From: Amylostereum areolatum
Lineage: Eukaryota > Basidiomycota > Agaricomycetes > Russulales > Stereaceae
Assembly (NCBI GenBank): GCA_012932865.1
Contig: SAXG01000001.1
Location: 2,593,693 to 2,657,692 of the forward strand
DNA length: 64,000 bases
Reading direction: 5' to 3'
Positions 1-8,874 of this stretch are shown piece after piece. Under the pieces are notes generated by a model. The model had not been told where the DNA came from, searched no databases, and was given only the letters and a program-made list of their open reading frames with translations. How positions within the stretch are numbered: the first letter of the stretch is position 1; every line of letters starts with the position of its first letter. The position numbers and the translations under genes were made by a program.

Positions 1-1355
1 CGTCACTGTACGAACTTTCGTCAATCCTGAATGATGTCGTCTGTGAAGCTTCCAGCCGCTGAATCGAATTCCAGATGACGTAAGGAAAGTTGGTGCCTGT
101 TGCAAAGGGCGCATCGTCCATGAGCAGCATGTTGCGCAGCTGTCGCTCGATGCCGATGGCATATTTCCCTGCGCGATCCGGGTGATTGAAACCCCCTATA
201 CCCCATGGGTCAAGGTGGGGAAAAGCGAAAGTCAGCATACGAGGATCACGGTCAGGAAGTAGCCCGCCGCCGTCCTTGACCTGGATGTAGGGTTTTCGGT
301 CCAGACACCACTGTAGGGCTCGGGCGCGCATGGCAGTATGCGCGACATTAGTATTTGATGGACTTGAGTAGCAGACAGTCTCTATTAAAAGTTGATCGTC
401 GGGAATCTGGAGGCGGTCTGTATCCCGTCGATCATATCCAGAGGACATAGCGCAGGCGCTGGATTCATCCGAGTCAAGATGAGAAATCTCGACCGTCGAA
501 GGAATACCGATTCCGTCGCGAAAGTCGGCACCATGGGTGATATCGCGCAGGTTGTCGGAGCTAAACGAGATACCATATTCAATATAATGACGATTACGGC
601 TTATTAGAAACCTGGACATGACCTCGACACGCTCAAGTGACACCAAGATGGGATGCAACTTCCGGATATTGTTCAGTGTTGGTGTCACGCCCGCACCCAC
701 GAACAGTACGCAAACGGAGAAGTCCATTCCTGAGGGTGATACAGGCAAAAGGGCAGACATCTGGCCGACGTCCTGTGGTATGATTGCACAGTGGCCGCGG
801 GTCATGCGTTGCTGAGCCCCCGGAATGCCACCCACCTGGAGTGAGATCATGTACGTCACCTGGGTCATGCGACATGCAGCGGAGTAGTTAATATCGCTGA
901 CGGATGCGTCTCGAAAAGCGTCACGCACACGGTTTGGCAGGCAGCTGCGGGCATAGTACAGTTTGTTTGAGATAGCATCGACGGGACGTTCGCCGCGAGT
1001 AAGAGCATTGAGGCAGGTGTTGCAAACACGCATGCGGCCGCGGTCGGTCGTGCAAGATAGGCCATTGGGGTGGAGGAGAGCGCGAGAGTACACGTCGAAG
1101 TCGTAGTCTAGAGGATGAAGATGAGCAGGTAAATCATCATCGGACAAATACTGGAGAATCTCATCAGTAACATCCACCATGTCAGTACAAGCCACAAACT
1201 TTCGTTGACCGCACACCGAGCATGTCGCTTGTACCCATGCCTGCGGATCCATCGCGGCCTGCCATTCACGTATAATCAGTAAGCGAAGATCAGAAGGACA
1301 AGGCGAAGGAAAGGATGAGTCGGAAGCAGATCCCTGCATGCGAGCGGCGACGTCT
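1..1355 (-). pseudogene. Helitron-type replicase/helicase, downstream fragment (open to window edge)
   Basis: One frame is open from the CGTCT target duplication at 1351-1355 to base 1. It has a Cys pair near 1200-1225, a GR-M-R-CNTC segment near 1000-1035, and a conserved block around 560-960. A HLDPWGIGGFNHP segment near 185-215 is followed by a KYAIGIERQLRNMLLMDD-like stretch. This order resembles the DUF6570 region running into the Helitron-like N-terminal domain of basidiomycete RepHel proteins. Those proteins combine a rolling-circle Rep nuclease with a PIF1-like helicase to move Helitrons; both catalytic parts would lie left of the window. The first ATG here (1339) is internal, because the frame continues exactly into 8875-9298 once element A is removed. 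The gene is therefore interrupted, not a short gene of its own. Family assignment is from memory of motif order; no search was run. Confidence 0.7.
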
Positions 1356-1812
1356 TGTCATGAACGGTCTATAATTTTCTTTTTACTTTACATCGGTTAC
1401 ACGCTTTAGGACTTATCGACTTATCACCGGTCCGGCTCCACCTTGGCCCGGACCCGGCTCATCTATATCCCGCCTGGACCCACGTGACTCATCTCGGTCC
1501 GGGTCTGACTCCTTTCTCTTGACTCATGCTGTACGATACTGACTCATGCTGTGCTCTTTTACATACGACTGCTTACTTATACTTGGTCTGCTTACTGATC
1601 GCCGTGTATTGGTTGCTTACCTAAGTCTCTCTCCTCTTGTGTATATAAGGCTCGCTCTCGCTGTACATATTCCTTATCTCGAGCTAGTCAATTCTACCGA
1701 CTTTGCTTGCTTTCCCTTGTCTGTCGCCGTGTCTGATCGGCTCCCCTCTGTCGTCCTCTTCCTCTGTCAGCTTTGTCGTAACTTGGTGCTGTCGCACTAG
1801 TCGTTGCTGACA
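1356..1812 (+). repeat. 5' LTR of element A
   Basis: 457 bp, TGTCATGA...TTGCTGACA, matching 8413-8869 and the element A2 LTRs. It carries a TATA box (1642-1649), so the U3/R border lies near 1676. The CG-rich stretch at about 1425-1505 contains repeated CCGG/CCCGG motifs, where the copies differ by transitions. Confidence 0.97.
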
Positions 1813-1824
1813 TAAGCTCGAGAT
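1642..1824 (+). promoter_or_regulatory. TATA box, predicted mRNA start and Tf1-like self-primer/primer-binding pair of element A
   Basis: TATATAAG lies at 1642-1649. Thirty-four bases after its first T, 1676-1685 reads ATCTCGAGCT. Its exact reverse complement, AGCTCGAGAT, lies at 1815-1824, two bases after the LTR end, where a primer-binding site must be. No TGG-initiated tRNA-type site is present there. In the Tf1/sushi group the first ~11 nt of the mRNA fold back and prime reverse transcription; position and spacing fit that mechanism. Element B has the same arrangement with an unrelated 11-mer, which argues against chance. The CTCGAG core is itself palindromic, so this case alone would be weaker. 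Confidence 0.75.
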
Positions 1825-2283
1825 CTGTTTACTCTTGCACCACCCTACGACCGTCCCTACGTACTGTAGCGTAGTAGTAGTAGTACCCGTCTGGTACTGA
1901 CCTTGTTCTTCCCCCGTGCCGCCCTAGACCGTTGCCCCCAGAGTACGCGACTCGTTACCCTGACATTGTGGTCGTGCGCACGTATACCGGTGCCGGCTTG
2001 ACGTTTCCTCGAAACGTTACACCTACTCGAGACTCTCCAATACCAGGAGTTGAAAGCTCAGAGGTGACAGTAGAAGGTGCACCTTTGGTGTAGGAAACGA
2101 GTAAAAGCGGCGAAAGGAAAGCGGTTTAGGAAGTCTTTGGGCTCGTGTCCCCTAGACGAAGAGACAGCCAACAGGTCGAGAAGACTGAGGCAGACCGTCT
2201 TGCGATCTCATAACAGAACCACCTTCCCTCGACAAAATCTTCCCTTGCCGCACAGAGTAACCATTTCGACTGGGGGCTCGTGC
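1825..2283 (+). other. 5' leader of element A
   Basis: About 460 bp between the self-priming site and the first ATG of ORF0. It contains a short GTA-rich run near 1869-1885. The ORF0 frame is open upstream to about 2077 but has no ATG before 2284. It presumably holds packaging and dimerisation signals, but I see no specific motif. Confidence 0.5.
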
Positions 2284-2685
2284 ATGGAAGATTGGCGCTC
2301 GCAAGTACAAGAATTCATCCCCATCAGCCACGACGCTATCATCTCCCTCATCAACGAATCTAAAGACCCTTGGACCTGGCACAATTGGAAGGTCGCCCTC
2401 GGTGTAGAAGAACTTGAAGACTCCATCATAGACATCCACTTCTATCGCCTCAAAATAAGCGAACAAGGAAACGGAAACCTCTACGTCTACTCCTGCCCAT
2501 ACGTCACCTACCGCTACAAACTCGAGCAACCCCCAAAATCCTTCTACGCGCCCAACGAGAAAATACCAGTAGACACTCGACACACCCACCGCCTCCTTAC
2601 ACCAGGCAACACCCCCAGCCCCACACCAGAGCCAGAGGTCATCGACCTCACCCAGCCAGAGGTCATCGACCTCACCCACTTATAA
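2284..2685 (+). CDS. ORF0 of element A: small pre-gag protein with tandem VIDLT motifs
   Basis: 133 codons from the first ATG to a TAA at 2683-2685. The protein has a KDPWTWHNW segment and a Tyr-rich middle (YVYSCPYVTYRYKL). Its C-terminus carries two tandem PEVIDLT repeats at about 2635-2676. VIDLT is a textbook SUMO-interacting motif; its role here is inference. Element B encodes a comparable small protein at the same place, sharing KDPWT and a Tyr-rich stretch. The gag frame continues directly after the TAA in the same frame, so this may be the N-terminal module of a read-through Gag. Copy A2 (53692-54093) is intact, with few changes and the same stop. I know of no named family. Confidence 0.7.
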   Translation: MEDWRSQVQEFIPISHDAIISLINESKDPWTWHNWKVALGVEELEDSIIDIHFYRLKISEQGNGNLYVYSCPYVTYRYKLEQPPKSFYAPNEKIPVDTRHTHRLLTPGNTPSPTPEPEVIDLTQPEVIDLTHL

Positions 2686-4248
2686 ACAATTCCCTCGTTC
2701 GGACTCAACGGCTCCGACTCCAGTTCTGACTCCGACACCGACGTTGAGGACGAAAACTGCTACATATATCCCCTCCCTCTAGGCTTCACTGAACGAGGAA
2801 ACGACTTCTTTGTCCAACTCGGAGACACCACTGTCGAAGTCGCCTTCGTAGCAACCCAAACAAGTGGCATCAGTTGGTACTTCGCCAACGAAAGCCAAGA
2901 CGACCTCACTGAAGCCGACTTCAACCTCATCGCCGCCTCCGCCCTACCGCCTGTCACCGACGAAGACTTCTCCGACCTCGACGAACCAATCATGGCTGCC
3001 CAGTGGATCCGCACCGACCCCCAACCCCCTCTCCCCGCCGAACTTGCCAACTGCACCGAAATCGGTGGAACATGGAACATTGTCATCGGCCAAACTGGCT
3101 CTCCCATCCAACACATGAATAACGGCACCGACGATGCCTGGCTCGTGGAAGTAAATGGCCAATGGGTCGCCATCCCTGCCGTGCTTGTTGCTGCCCTCAA
3201 CCTGCCACCCCCCACCGTCAACGTCACGGCCCCCCCCATCACCGTCAACCCCCCTGCAGTCACTGTTAGTGCCCCAGCCGCCGCCGCCGCCAGACCCCCC
3301 CGAAAGAAAGTCCATGCGAAAACTCCTGAAGGCTTCTCTGGGAAACGAGAGGACTTCAATGACTGGATGCGGTCGTGCGAGGAATACATGCGAGCTGCTG
3401 AGGATGACCTCGTGACGGACAAGGACAAAGTCCTCTTCATTCTCACCTACATGACGGGGGAGGCAGCACGCACCTGGAAGGCCGAGTATGAGGATGCACA
3501 CTTGGCCAATGGAGCCATGGTCGCCTGGGTGGACTTCCACAAAGCACTCAAAGGGGCCTTCACCGACGTCAATGAGCAGCACCGTGCCGCAGTCGAACTG
3601 GACGGGTTCAAACAGACGAAGGGTACCACTGCCCATGAATACTTCGCCAAGTTCGAGCAACTCGCAAGAAAGGCAGGATACTCCACGGCGCAGGACCCTA
3701 TCCACCTCATGCAGCTGCTCAAACACAACGTCTACTATCGGACCATCGACTCCATCTACGACAGCGGTCACGTTCCTCAGAAATATGAGGACCTCAAAGA
3801 GCGCATCATCCTGATCGACGGTCTGCGACAGGAGCGGGAGGACCTTAAGACCCAGCGCAGTGGACCCGTGCAGAACCAAAAACCCAAAGGACAAGGATCG
3901 TCCAATGGGCAACAAGGGGGGCAGGTCCCATGGCGCCGCGATGGAACCGGCACGGTGCACGGTGGCAAAGGTCAGCCGATGGACGTCAACCGTGTCGACA
4001 TCAAGGGGCGATGCTTCCGCTGCGGACAGAATGGCCACCAGGTGCGGGACTGCAGGGTGGACGTGAAGAACATCCGAGACATGTGGGGGAGGGACCGGTA
4101 CACGGAACCACCAAAGCGGGAGGCTCGAGCACAGACATTCGAGACGCCCACCGCCTGGGCTAGGAGCCTGTCGGCCGAAGATCGGAAAAGCGTGATGGAC
4201 GCGCTTCAAGCTCAGCCGAAGGTGGAGGAGAAGAAGGAGGGTTTTTGA
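2686..4248 (+). CDS. gag: Gag of element A (capsid and CCHC zinc knuckle)
   Basis: The frame is open from just after the ORF0 stop to TGA at 4246-4248; the first ATG is 2992. Residues encoded by about 3310-3840 form a retrotransposon capsid domain (TPEGFSGKREDFNDWM, TGEAARTWKAEY, ITHEYF-like YFAKFEQLARKAG). A CX2CX4HX4C zinc knuckle (CFRCGQNGHQVRDC) lies near 4014-4055. The 102 codons between 2686 and 2992 lack ATG, yet they match the equivalent part of element B (WYF...L.E.DF..AA). This suggests they are translated by read-through of the ORF0 stop. Gag ends at a slippery heptamer that feeds pol. Starting at ATG 2992 would still give a complete capsid. Confidence 0.9.
   Translation, partial: TIPSFGLNGSDSSSDSDTDVEDENCYIYPLPLGFTERGNDFFVQLGDTTVEVAFVATQTSGISWYFANESQDDLTEADFNLIAASALPPVTDEDFSDLDEPIMAAQWIRTDPQPPLPAELANCTEIGGTWNIVIGQTGSPIQHMNNGTDDAWLVEVNGQWVAIPAVLVAALNLPPPTVNVTAPPITVNPPAVTVSAPAAAAARPPRKKVHAKTPEGFSGKREDFNDWMRSCEEYMRAAEDDLVTDKDKVLFILTYMTGEAARTWKAEYEDAHLANGAMVAWVDFHKALKGAFTDVNEQHRAAVELDGFKQTKGTTAHEYFAKFEQLARKAGYSTAQDPIHLMQLLKHNVYYRTIDSIYDSGHVPQKYEDLKERIILIDGLRQEREDLKTQRSGPVQNQKPKGQGSSNGQQGGQVPWRRDGTGTVHGGKGQPMDVNRVDIKGRCFRCGQNGHQVRDCRVDVKNIRDMWGRDRYTEPPKREARAQTFETPTAWARSLSAEDRKSVMDALQAQPKVEEKKEGF
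4239..4248 (+). promoter_or_regulatory. -1 frameshift site GGGTTTT abutting the gag TGA
   Basis: Gag codons GGT TTT TGA are preceded by G, giving G GGT TTT, a canonical X XXY YYZ heptamer at 4239-4245. A -1 slip enters the pol frame at TTG AGG GGG with no ATG needed. Both tRNAs can re-pair. A2 keeps the same site; elements B and E have GGATTTT and GGGTTTT at the same boundary. I did not model a downstream pseudoknot. Confidence 0.85.
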
Positions 4249-7200
4249 GGGGGCTGACGATGTACACGGCATCTGAAGCCCAAGTTTCTGTTTCTCGCTC
4301 GTCTGGTTTTGTGGCGCCTCGGTGGCCTGGTTCTCGTTTACATATGCGCATTATTGATTCGGACTGTACTACTACGGGGGATATCCCCATTATGACTTCT
4401 CTTACGGACTCTATCGGTACGGGCACGCGTCCCGTTGTTATTTTAGATACTCAGGCCTCGATTTGTGAGCCTTCGGCTTTGGATATGGCTTCGGTTTCGG
4501 CTTCAGTTTTGGATACGGCTTTGGATACGAACTCGGTTTTGGATATGGACCCTGTGAAGTCAGGGACAACGCCGTGCGATGGAAGGGGCACGGCGCCCAA
4601 ATCATGTTATATGGCACCTGGAACGGCTCAATGGACGCTTCGTCGCTTAAGGGAAGACAAACCCGAAAGTGCGATTGCAATCCTTCACATCTGGACACAC
4701 CATCGACGTCGTGACGAGGCTACTTATGAAGCCATCAAGGAGATAACTAGCATGGAAGATGAATTAGCATGCCAAGCTCTACTAGAGCTCGCCACTCCCA
4801 TGCAGTTCATACGCTCCGCCAGTGCCAAGGAACAAACGGTCATTCCCACACAACTGGTGGTAGATTCCAAACGCATTGTCAAAGCTCTCGCACTCCTGGA
4901 CAGTGGTTGCACTGGCTCGTGTATCAACACGAAGTTTGTGCAGGAAAATCACATCCCCACGCGACGGACCGCTCGCCCAATCCCAGTACGAAATGCAGAC
5001 GGCACTCTCAACGCAGGAGGTCCCATCACGGAATATGTCACACTTCGCCTAAATATTCAAGACCATGAAGAAAACATTGACCTGGCGGTCTCCAATCTAG
5101 GAGATACGGACCTTTTCATTGGACATGAGTGGCTAAAGAAGCACAACCCTCACATCGACTGGAAATCCGGGTCAATTGAATTTGACCGATGCCCTGTCAG
5201 CTGCTCTCGTCCCCCTCCCCTCCTCAATATCGATGAGGATGAAGAGGAGGAGGAAGAGCCAGTCCACATGGAAAAGGACGAGCAGCTGTTTGCTTTCGAC
5301 TGGGATGGCTACAAAGCGACATACCACATCCGGACCCATGCATCGGACATTGCAATTGAAGAGCATGCTAAGAAAAAGGAACAGACCTTCTCTGAGCGAG
5401 TCCCAACGGCGTACCACGAATTCAAGGACATCTTTGACAAAGACGACTTCGACAAGCTCCCTGAGCGACGCCCATGGGACCACGCCATTGAGCTCACTCC
5501 TAACTTCAAACCGGTTGATTGCAAAGTTTACCCCCTCACATTGGACGAGCAGAAGCAACTGGACGCCTTTCTGGAAGAGAACCTGAGATCTGGCCGGATC
5601 CAACCGTCCAAATCACCCATGGCCTCCCCATTCTTCTTCATCAAGAAAAAAGACGGCTCGCTACGTCCTGTGCAGGACTATCGAAAGCTCAATGAGATGA
5701 CAATAAAGAACTGTTACCCGCTCCCGCTCATCCAAGAGTTGGTTGACAAACTTAAAGGAGCACGGCACTTTACCAAGCTCGATGTCCGATGGGGGTACAA
5801 CAATGTTCGGATTAAAGAAGGGGACGAGTGGAAAGCTGCATTCCGCACGAACAAAGGTCTCTACGAGCCTACGGTCATGTTCTTTGGACTCACCAACTCC
5901 CCGTCTACGTTCCAAGCCATGATGAATGACCTGTTCAAAGACTTGATCCACCAAGGAGTCGTGGTCGTCTATTTGGACGACATCCTCATCTTCACACATA
6001 CGCTAGAAGAACATCGTCGAATAGTCAAGGAGGTCCTTCGGATCCTGCGAGAAAACAAACTCTATCTGAAGCCAGAAAAGTGCGAGTTTGAGAAGGCAGA
6101 AATCGAATACCTGGGCATGATTGTCGGCGGAGGAAGGGTTCGCATGGATCCAGCAAAGGTCGCGGCAATCACCAATTGGCCAGCCCCCAAAACGAAGAAA
6201 CAACTTCAATCATTTTTGGGCTTTTGCAACTTCTACCGTCGCTTTATCAAGGACTTCAGTGGCATTGCTCACCCAATGACTAAACTCACTGGGAAGACGG
6301 AATGGGTCTGGGACACCCCACAGCAAGAGGCTTTTGAGGAACTCAAGCGACGTATAACATCGCAGCCAGTTCTAGCAATCCCTACAGACGATGGACAGTT
6401 CCGTGTCGAGGCGGACTCCTCTGACTATGCCACGGGCGCGGTACTTTCGCAACAACAGGACAATGGCAAATGGCACCCGGTCGCCTTCCTCTCAAAGTCC
6501 CTCAGCGAAGCTGAGAGGAACTATGAGATTTATGACAAGGAATTACTGGCTATCATGACGGCGCTAGAGGAATGGAGACAATACCTCATGGGGGCACGAC
6601 AGGAGTTTGAAATCTGGTCGGATCATCGCAATCTCACGTACTTCCGCAAGGCGCAGAAGCTAAATCGGAGACAAGCACGATGGTTAACGGAGCTACAAGA
6701 GTATCATTGTACGCTACTCCACAAGCCTGGCAAAACAATGGGTAAACCCGATGCTATTTCCCGACTAGCGGGCCTTGAGAAGGGGGAGAAAGACAATGAA
6801 AACATTGTCCTCCTGAAACCAGAACTCTTTCGCGCCCTCAACCATGCAGGAATTATAACCAATGGACCTGACAATATCTTCATTGAGCGGATTCAGGAGG
6901 CTACCTTACTCCGAGACCATGCAGTAGAACGCGCCTTAGCACTCAAAGTGAAGGGATGGCTGGAACACGCAGATGGAACGATCACCTGGCAACACAGACT
7001 CTATGTCCCAAGAGACAAAGGACTCCGTGCAGACATCATCCAAGCTCATCATGACGGCCCGCTTGTCGGTCACCCAGGACGATACAAGACCCATGAGCTC
7101 ATCACGCGCAACTACTGGTGGCCTGCCATTAGAGACGATGTCCGGAAATATGTTGAAGGATGTGAGACCTGCCAACGCACCAAGATTAGACATGATCGCA

Positions 7201-8420
7201 TTGCCGCTCCACTCCACCCACATGACCCGCCACAAGCGCCTTGGGAGCATGTATCCATCGACTTTGTCATGCCGCTCCCAGTCTCGGATGGAAAAGACGC
7301 CATCTGCAATGTGAACTGCATGGGTACCAAGCAGGTTGTATTCTGGGCCACGACCAAAGACCTAACGGAGGACGAACTCGCCTTCGAGTACCTACGCGAG
7401 GTGGTCCCCCATCATGGAATTCCTAGAAAGATCGTCAGCGACCGTGGCAGCGTGTTTGTCTCCAAATTCACCACAGCATTGTTCCAACTGTTAGGCATTG
7501 AAGGGAACCCGTCCACGGCGTATCACCCTCAGACGGACGGACAGACCGAACGCTCCAACATGACCATGGAAAACTACCTTCGCATCTTCGTCAATCAACG
7601 ACAGGACAATTGGACACGTTACCTCCCACTTGCCATGACTGCACTCAACAACATGGTCCATAGTTCGATTGGGATGTCTCCCAACTTTGCCAACTATGGT
7701 CGGGAACTCTACCTGGGGACAAACCCTCGACGTGAGACAGACAACCCATCGGCGAACGAGTTTGCACAACGCATGCGAGACATCTATGAGGAAGCCCGCT
7801 CTGCGCTAAAGGCAGCACAGGACGATCAAAAGCGCTTTTACGATCGCAAGAAGGACGAACCAATAAATTACAAAATTGGCGACTTCGTCTGGCTGGAAGC
7901 CAAGACCAGAGATGGCCAAACCGTAATCAAAACGGCACGTCCTATGCAAAAGCTAGATGACAAGCGCTTTGGTCCTTTCGAAATCCTGGAAAAAGTCGGA
8001 GCATCGGCTTACAAGCTTCGCCTCCCTACATCCTGGTCACGAAAACATCCGGTCTTCAACGAGTCCCTCCTATCTCCACACAACGGTCCCGCCTTTGACA
8101 ATCAGAAAGCACCTACACCTCCACCGCCAGAGTTAGTCCAAGGAGAGGAAGTCTATGAGGTCGAAAAGATTATAGACTCCAAGAAGGTTGGTCGCGGCTT
8201 CAAGTACCTCGTCAAATGGAAAGGCTACCCAGACAATGACAATACTTGGGAGCCTCTCACCAATCTCCAGAATGCCAAGAAACGCATTGACGACTTCCAC
8301 CGTGAACATCCGGGTGCCCCGAAACCTGCACGCCTTAATCGTTGGAAACTCCTGTCGGAGGAAGAAACTGGATCTGATTACGACGAGGACGTCGAATCTA
8401 AGGAAGGGGTGATGTCATGA
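4245..8420 (+). CDS. pol: Pol of element A: protease, RT, RNase H, integrase, chromodomain
   Basis: 1,391 codons in one open frame, entered by -1 frameshift at 4239-4245. Domains in order: aspartic protease with LLDSGCTGS near residue 219; RT at about 425-600 with the catalytic YLDD near 576 (YLDD rather than YMDD); RNase H at about 720-800 with VEADSSDYATGAVL and IWSDHRNL; integrase HHCC zinc finger (HHDG...GHPGRYKTHEL...CETCQ) at about 930-985; integrase core with IDF, SDRGS and QTDGQTERS giving D, D, E; and a C-terminal chromodomain (EEVYEVEKIIDSK...YLVKWKGYP..NTWEP) at about 1300-1355. The chromodomain typically steers integration to marked heterochromatin. The stop codon lies inside the 3' LTR (TGTCATGA). 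No disruption seen. Confidence 0.96.
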   Translation: MRGLTMYTASEAQVSVSRSSGFVAPRWPGSRLHMRIIDSDCTTTGDIPIMTSLTDSIGTGTRPVVILDTQASICEPSALDMASVSASVLDTALDTNSVLDMDPVKSGTTPCDGRGTAPKSCYMAPGTAQWTLRRLREDKPESAIAILHIWTHHRRRDEATYEAIKEITSMEDELACQALLELATPMQFIRSASAKEQTVIPTQLVVDSKRIVKALALLDSGCTGSCINTKFVQENHIPTRRTARPIPVRNADGTLNAGGPITEYVTLRLNIQDHEENIDLAVSNLGDTDLFIGHEWLKKHNPHIDWKSGSIEFDRCPVSCSRPPPLLNIDEDEEEEEEPVHMEKDEQLFAFDWDGYKATYHIRTHASDIAIEEHAKKKEQTFSERVPTAYHEFKDIFDKDDFDKLPERRPWDHAIELTPNFKPVDCKVYPLTLDEQKQLDAFLEENLRSGRIQPSKSPMASPFFFIKKKDGSLRPVQDYRKLNEMTIKNCYPLPLIQELVDKLKGARHFTKLDVRWGYNNVRIKEGDEWKAAFRTNKGLYEPTVMFFGLTNSPSTFQAMMNDLFKDLIHQGVVVVYLDDILIFTHTLEEHRRIVKEVLRILRENKLYLKPEKCEFEKAEIEYLGMIVGGGRVRMDPAKVAAITNWPAPKTKKQLQSFLGFCNFYRRFIKDFSGIAHPMTKLTGKTEWVWDTPQQEAFEELKRRITSQPVLAIPTDDGQFRVEADSSDYATGAVLSQQQDNGKWHPVAFLSKSLSEAERNYEIYDKELLAIMTALEEWRQYLMGARQEFEIWSDHRNLTYFRKAQKLNRRQARWLTELQEYHCTLLHKPGKTMGKPDAISRLAGLEKGEKDNENIVLLKPELFRALNHAGIITNGPDNIFIERIQEATLLRDHAVERALALKVKGWLEHADGTITWQHRLYVPRDKGLRADIIQAHHDGPLVGHPGRYKTHELITRNYWWPAIRDDVRKYVEGCETCQRTKIRHDRIAAPLHPHDPPQAPWEHVSIDFVMPLPVSDGKDAICNVNCMGTKQVVFWATTKDLTEDELAFEYLREVVPHHGIPRKIVSDRGSVFVSKFTTALFQLLGIEGNPSTAYHPQTDGQTERSNMTMENYLRIFVNQRQDNWTRYLPLAMTALNNMVHSSIGMSPNFANYGRELYLGTNPRRETDNPSANEFAQRMRDIYEEARSALKAAQDDQKRFYDRKKDEPINYKIGDFVWLEAKTRDGQTVIKTARPMQKLDDKRFGPFEILEKVGASAYKLRLPTSWSRKHPVFNESLLSPHNGPAFDNQKAPTPPPPELVQGEEVYEVEKIIDSKKVGRGFKYLVKWKGYPDNDNTWEPLTNLQNAKKRIDDFHREHPGAPKPARLNRWKLLSEEETGSDYDEDVESKEGVMS
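8400..8412 (+). promoter_or_regulatory. Polypurine tract of element A
   Basis: AAGGAAGGGGTGA immediately precedes the 3' LTR and overlaps the end of pol. This is the expected position and composition for the plus-strand DNA primer. Element B has the similar AAAGGGGGGGTAA at the same place. Confidence 0.75.
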
Positions 8421-8869
8421 ACGGTCTATAATTTTCTTTTTACTTTACATCGGTTACACGCTTTAGGACTTATCGACTTATCACCGGTCCGGCTCCACCT
8501 TGGCCCGGACCCGGCTCATCTATATCCCGCCCGGACCCACGTGACTCATCTCGGTCCGGGTCTGACTCCTTTCTCTTGACTCATGCTGTACGATACTGAC
8601 TCATGCTGTGCTCTTTTACATACGACTGCTTACTTATACTTGGTCTGCTTACTGATCGCCGTGTATTGGTTGCTTACCTAAGTCTCTCTCCTCTTGTGTA
8701 TATAAGGCTCGCTCTCGCTGTACATATTCCTTATCTCGAGCTAGTCAATTCTACCGACTTTGCTTGCTTTCCCTTGTCTGTCGCCGTGTCTGATCGGCTC
8801 CCCTCTGTCGTCCTCTTCCTCTGTCAGCTTTGTCGTAACTTGGTGCTGTCGCACTAGTCGTTGCTGACA
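8413..8869 (+). repeat. 3' LTR of element A
   Basis: 457 bp, the same as 1356-1812 except for one transition seen (CCTGG at 5', CCCGG at 3'). The pol stop TGA (8418-8420) lies at LTR bases 6-8. It is followed at 8870-8874 by the CGTCT target duplication. Confidence 0.97.
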
Positions 8870-8874
8870 CGTCT

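Larger units (their letters stand above)
1356..8869 (+). mobile_element. Element A: chromodomain Ty3/gypsy LTR retrotransposon, nearly intact
   Basis: Two 457-bp LTRs (TGTCA...TGACA ends) bound a 6.6-kb interior with ORF0, gag and one continuous pol frame. A perfect 5-bp target duplication, CGTCT, lies at 1351-1355 and 8870-8874. The LTRs differ at one position that I found (a C/T within a CCGG/CTGG context), so insertion was recent. It sits in the Helitron-type gene in the opposite orientation. Protease, RT, RNase H, integrase and chromodomain are all present with their key residues. This makes it the best candidate in the window for an autonomous retrotransposon. Confidence 0.97.

Noticed and set aside
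1546..1800. An 84-codon hydrophobic ORF repeated in all four A-family LTRs (also 8603, 52954, 60015)
   Set aside because: It spans the TATA box and predicted transcription start, so it would not be on the genomic RNA. Its conservation follows from LTR identity.
1813..1835. A tRNA primer-binding site for element A
   Set aside because: No TGG start next to the LTR. The TGG-containing runs lie far downstream. The self-primer fits better.
2077..2283. Upstream GTG extension of ORF0
   Set aside because: Eukaryotic translation should use ATG 2284, and the upstream residues look like leader sequence.
2944..4272. A 442-codon antisense ORF across gag of element A
   Set aside because: It is a mirror of a codon-biased gag frame, with no domain and no independent start context.
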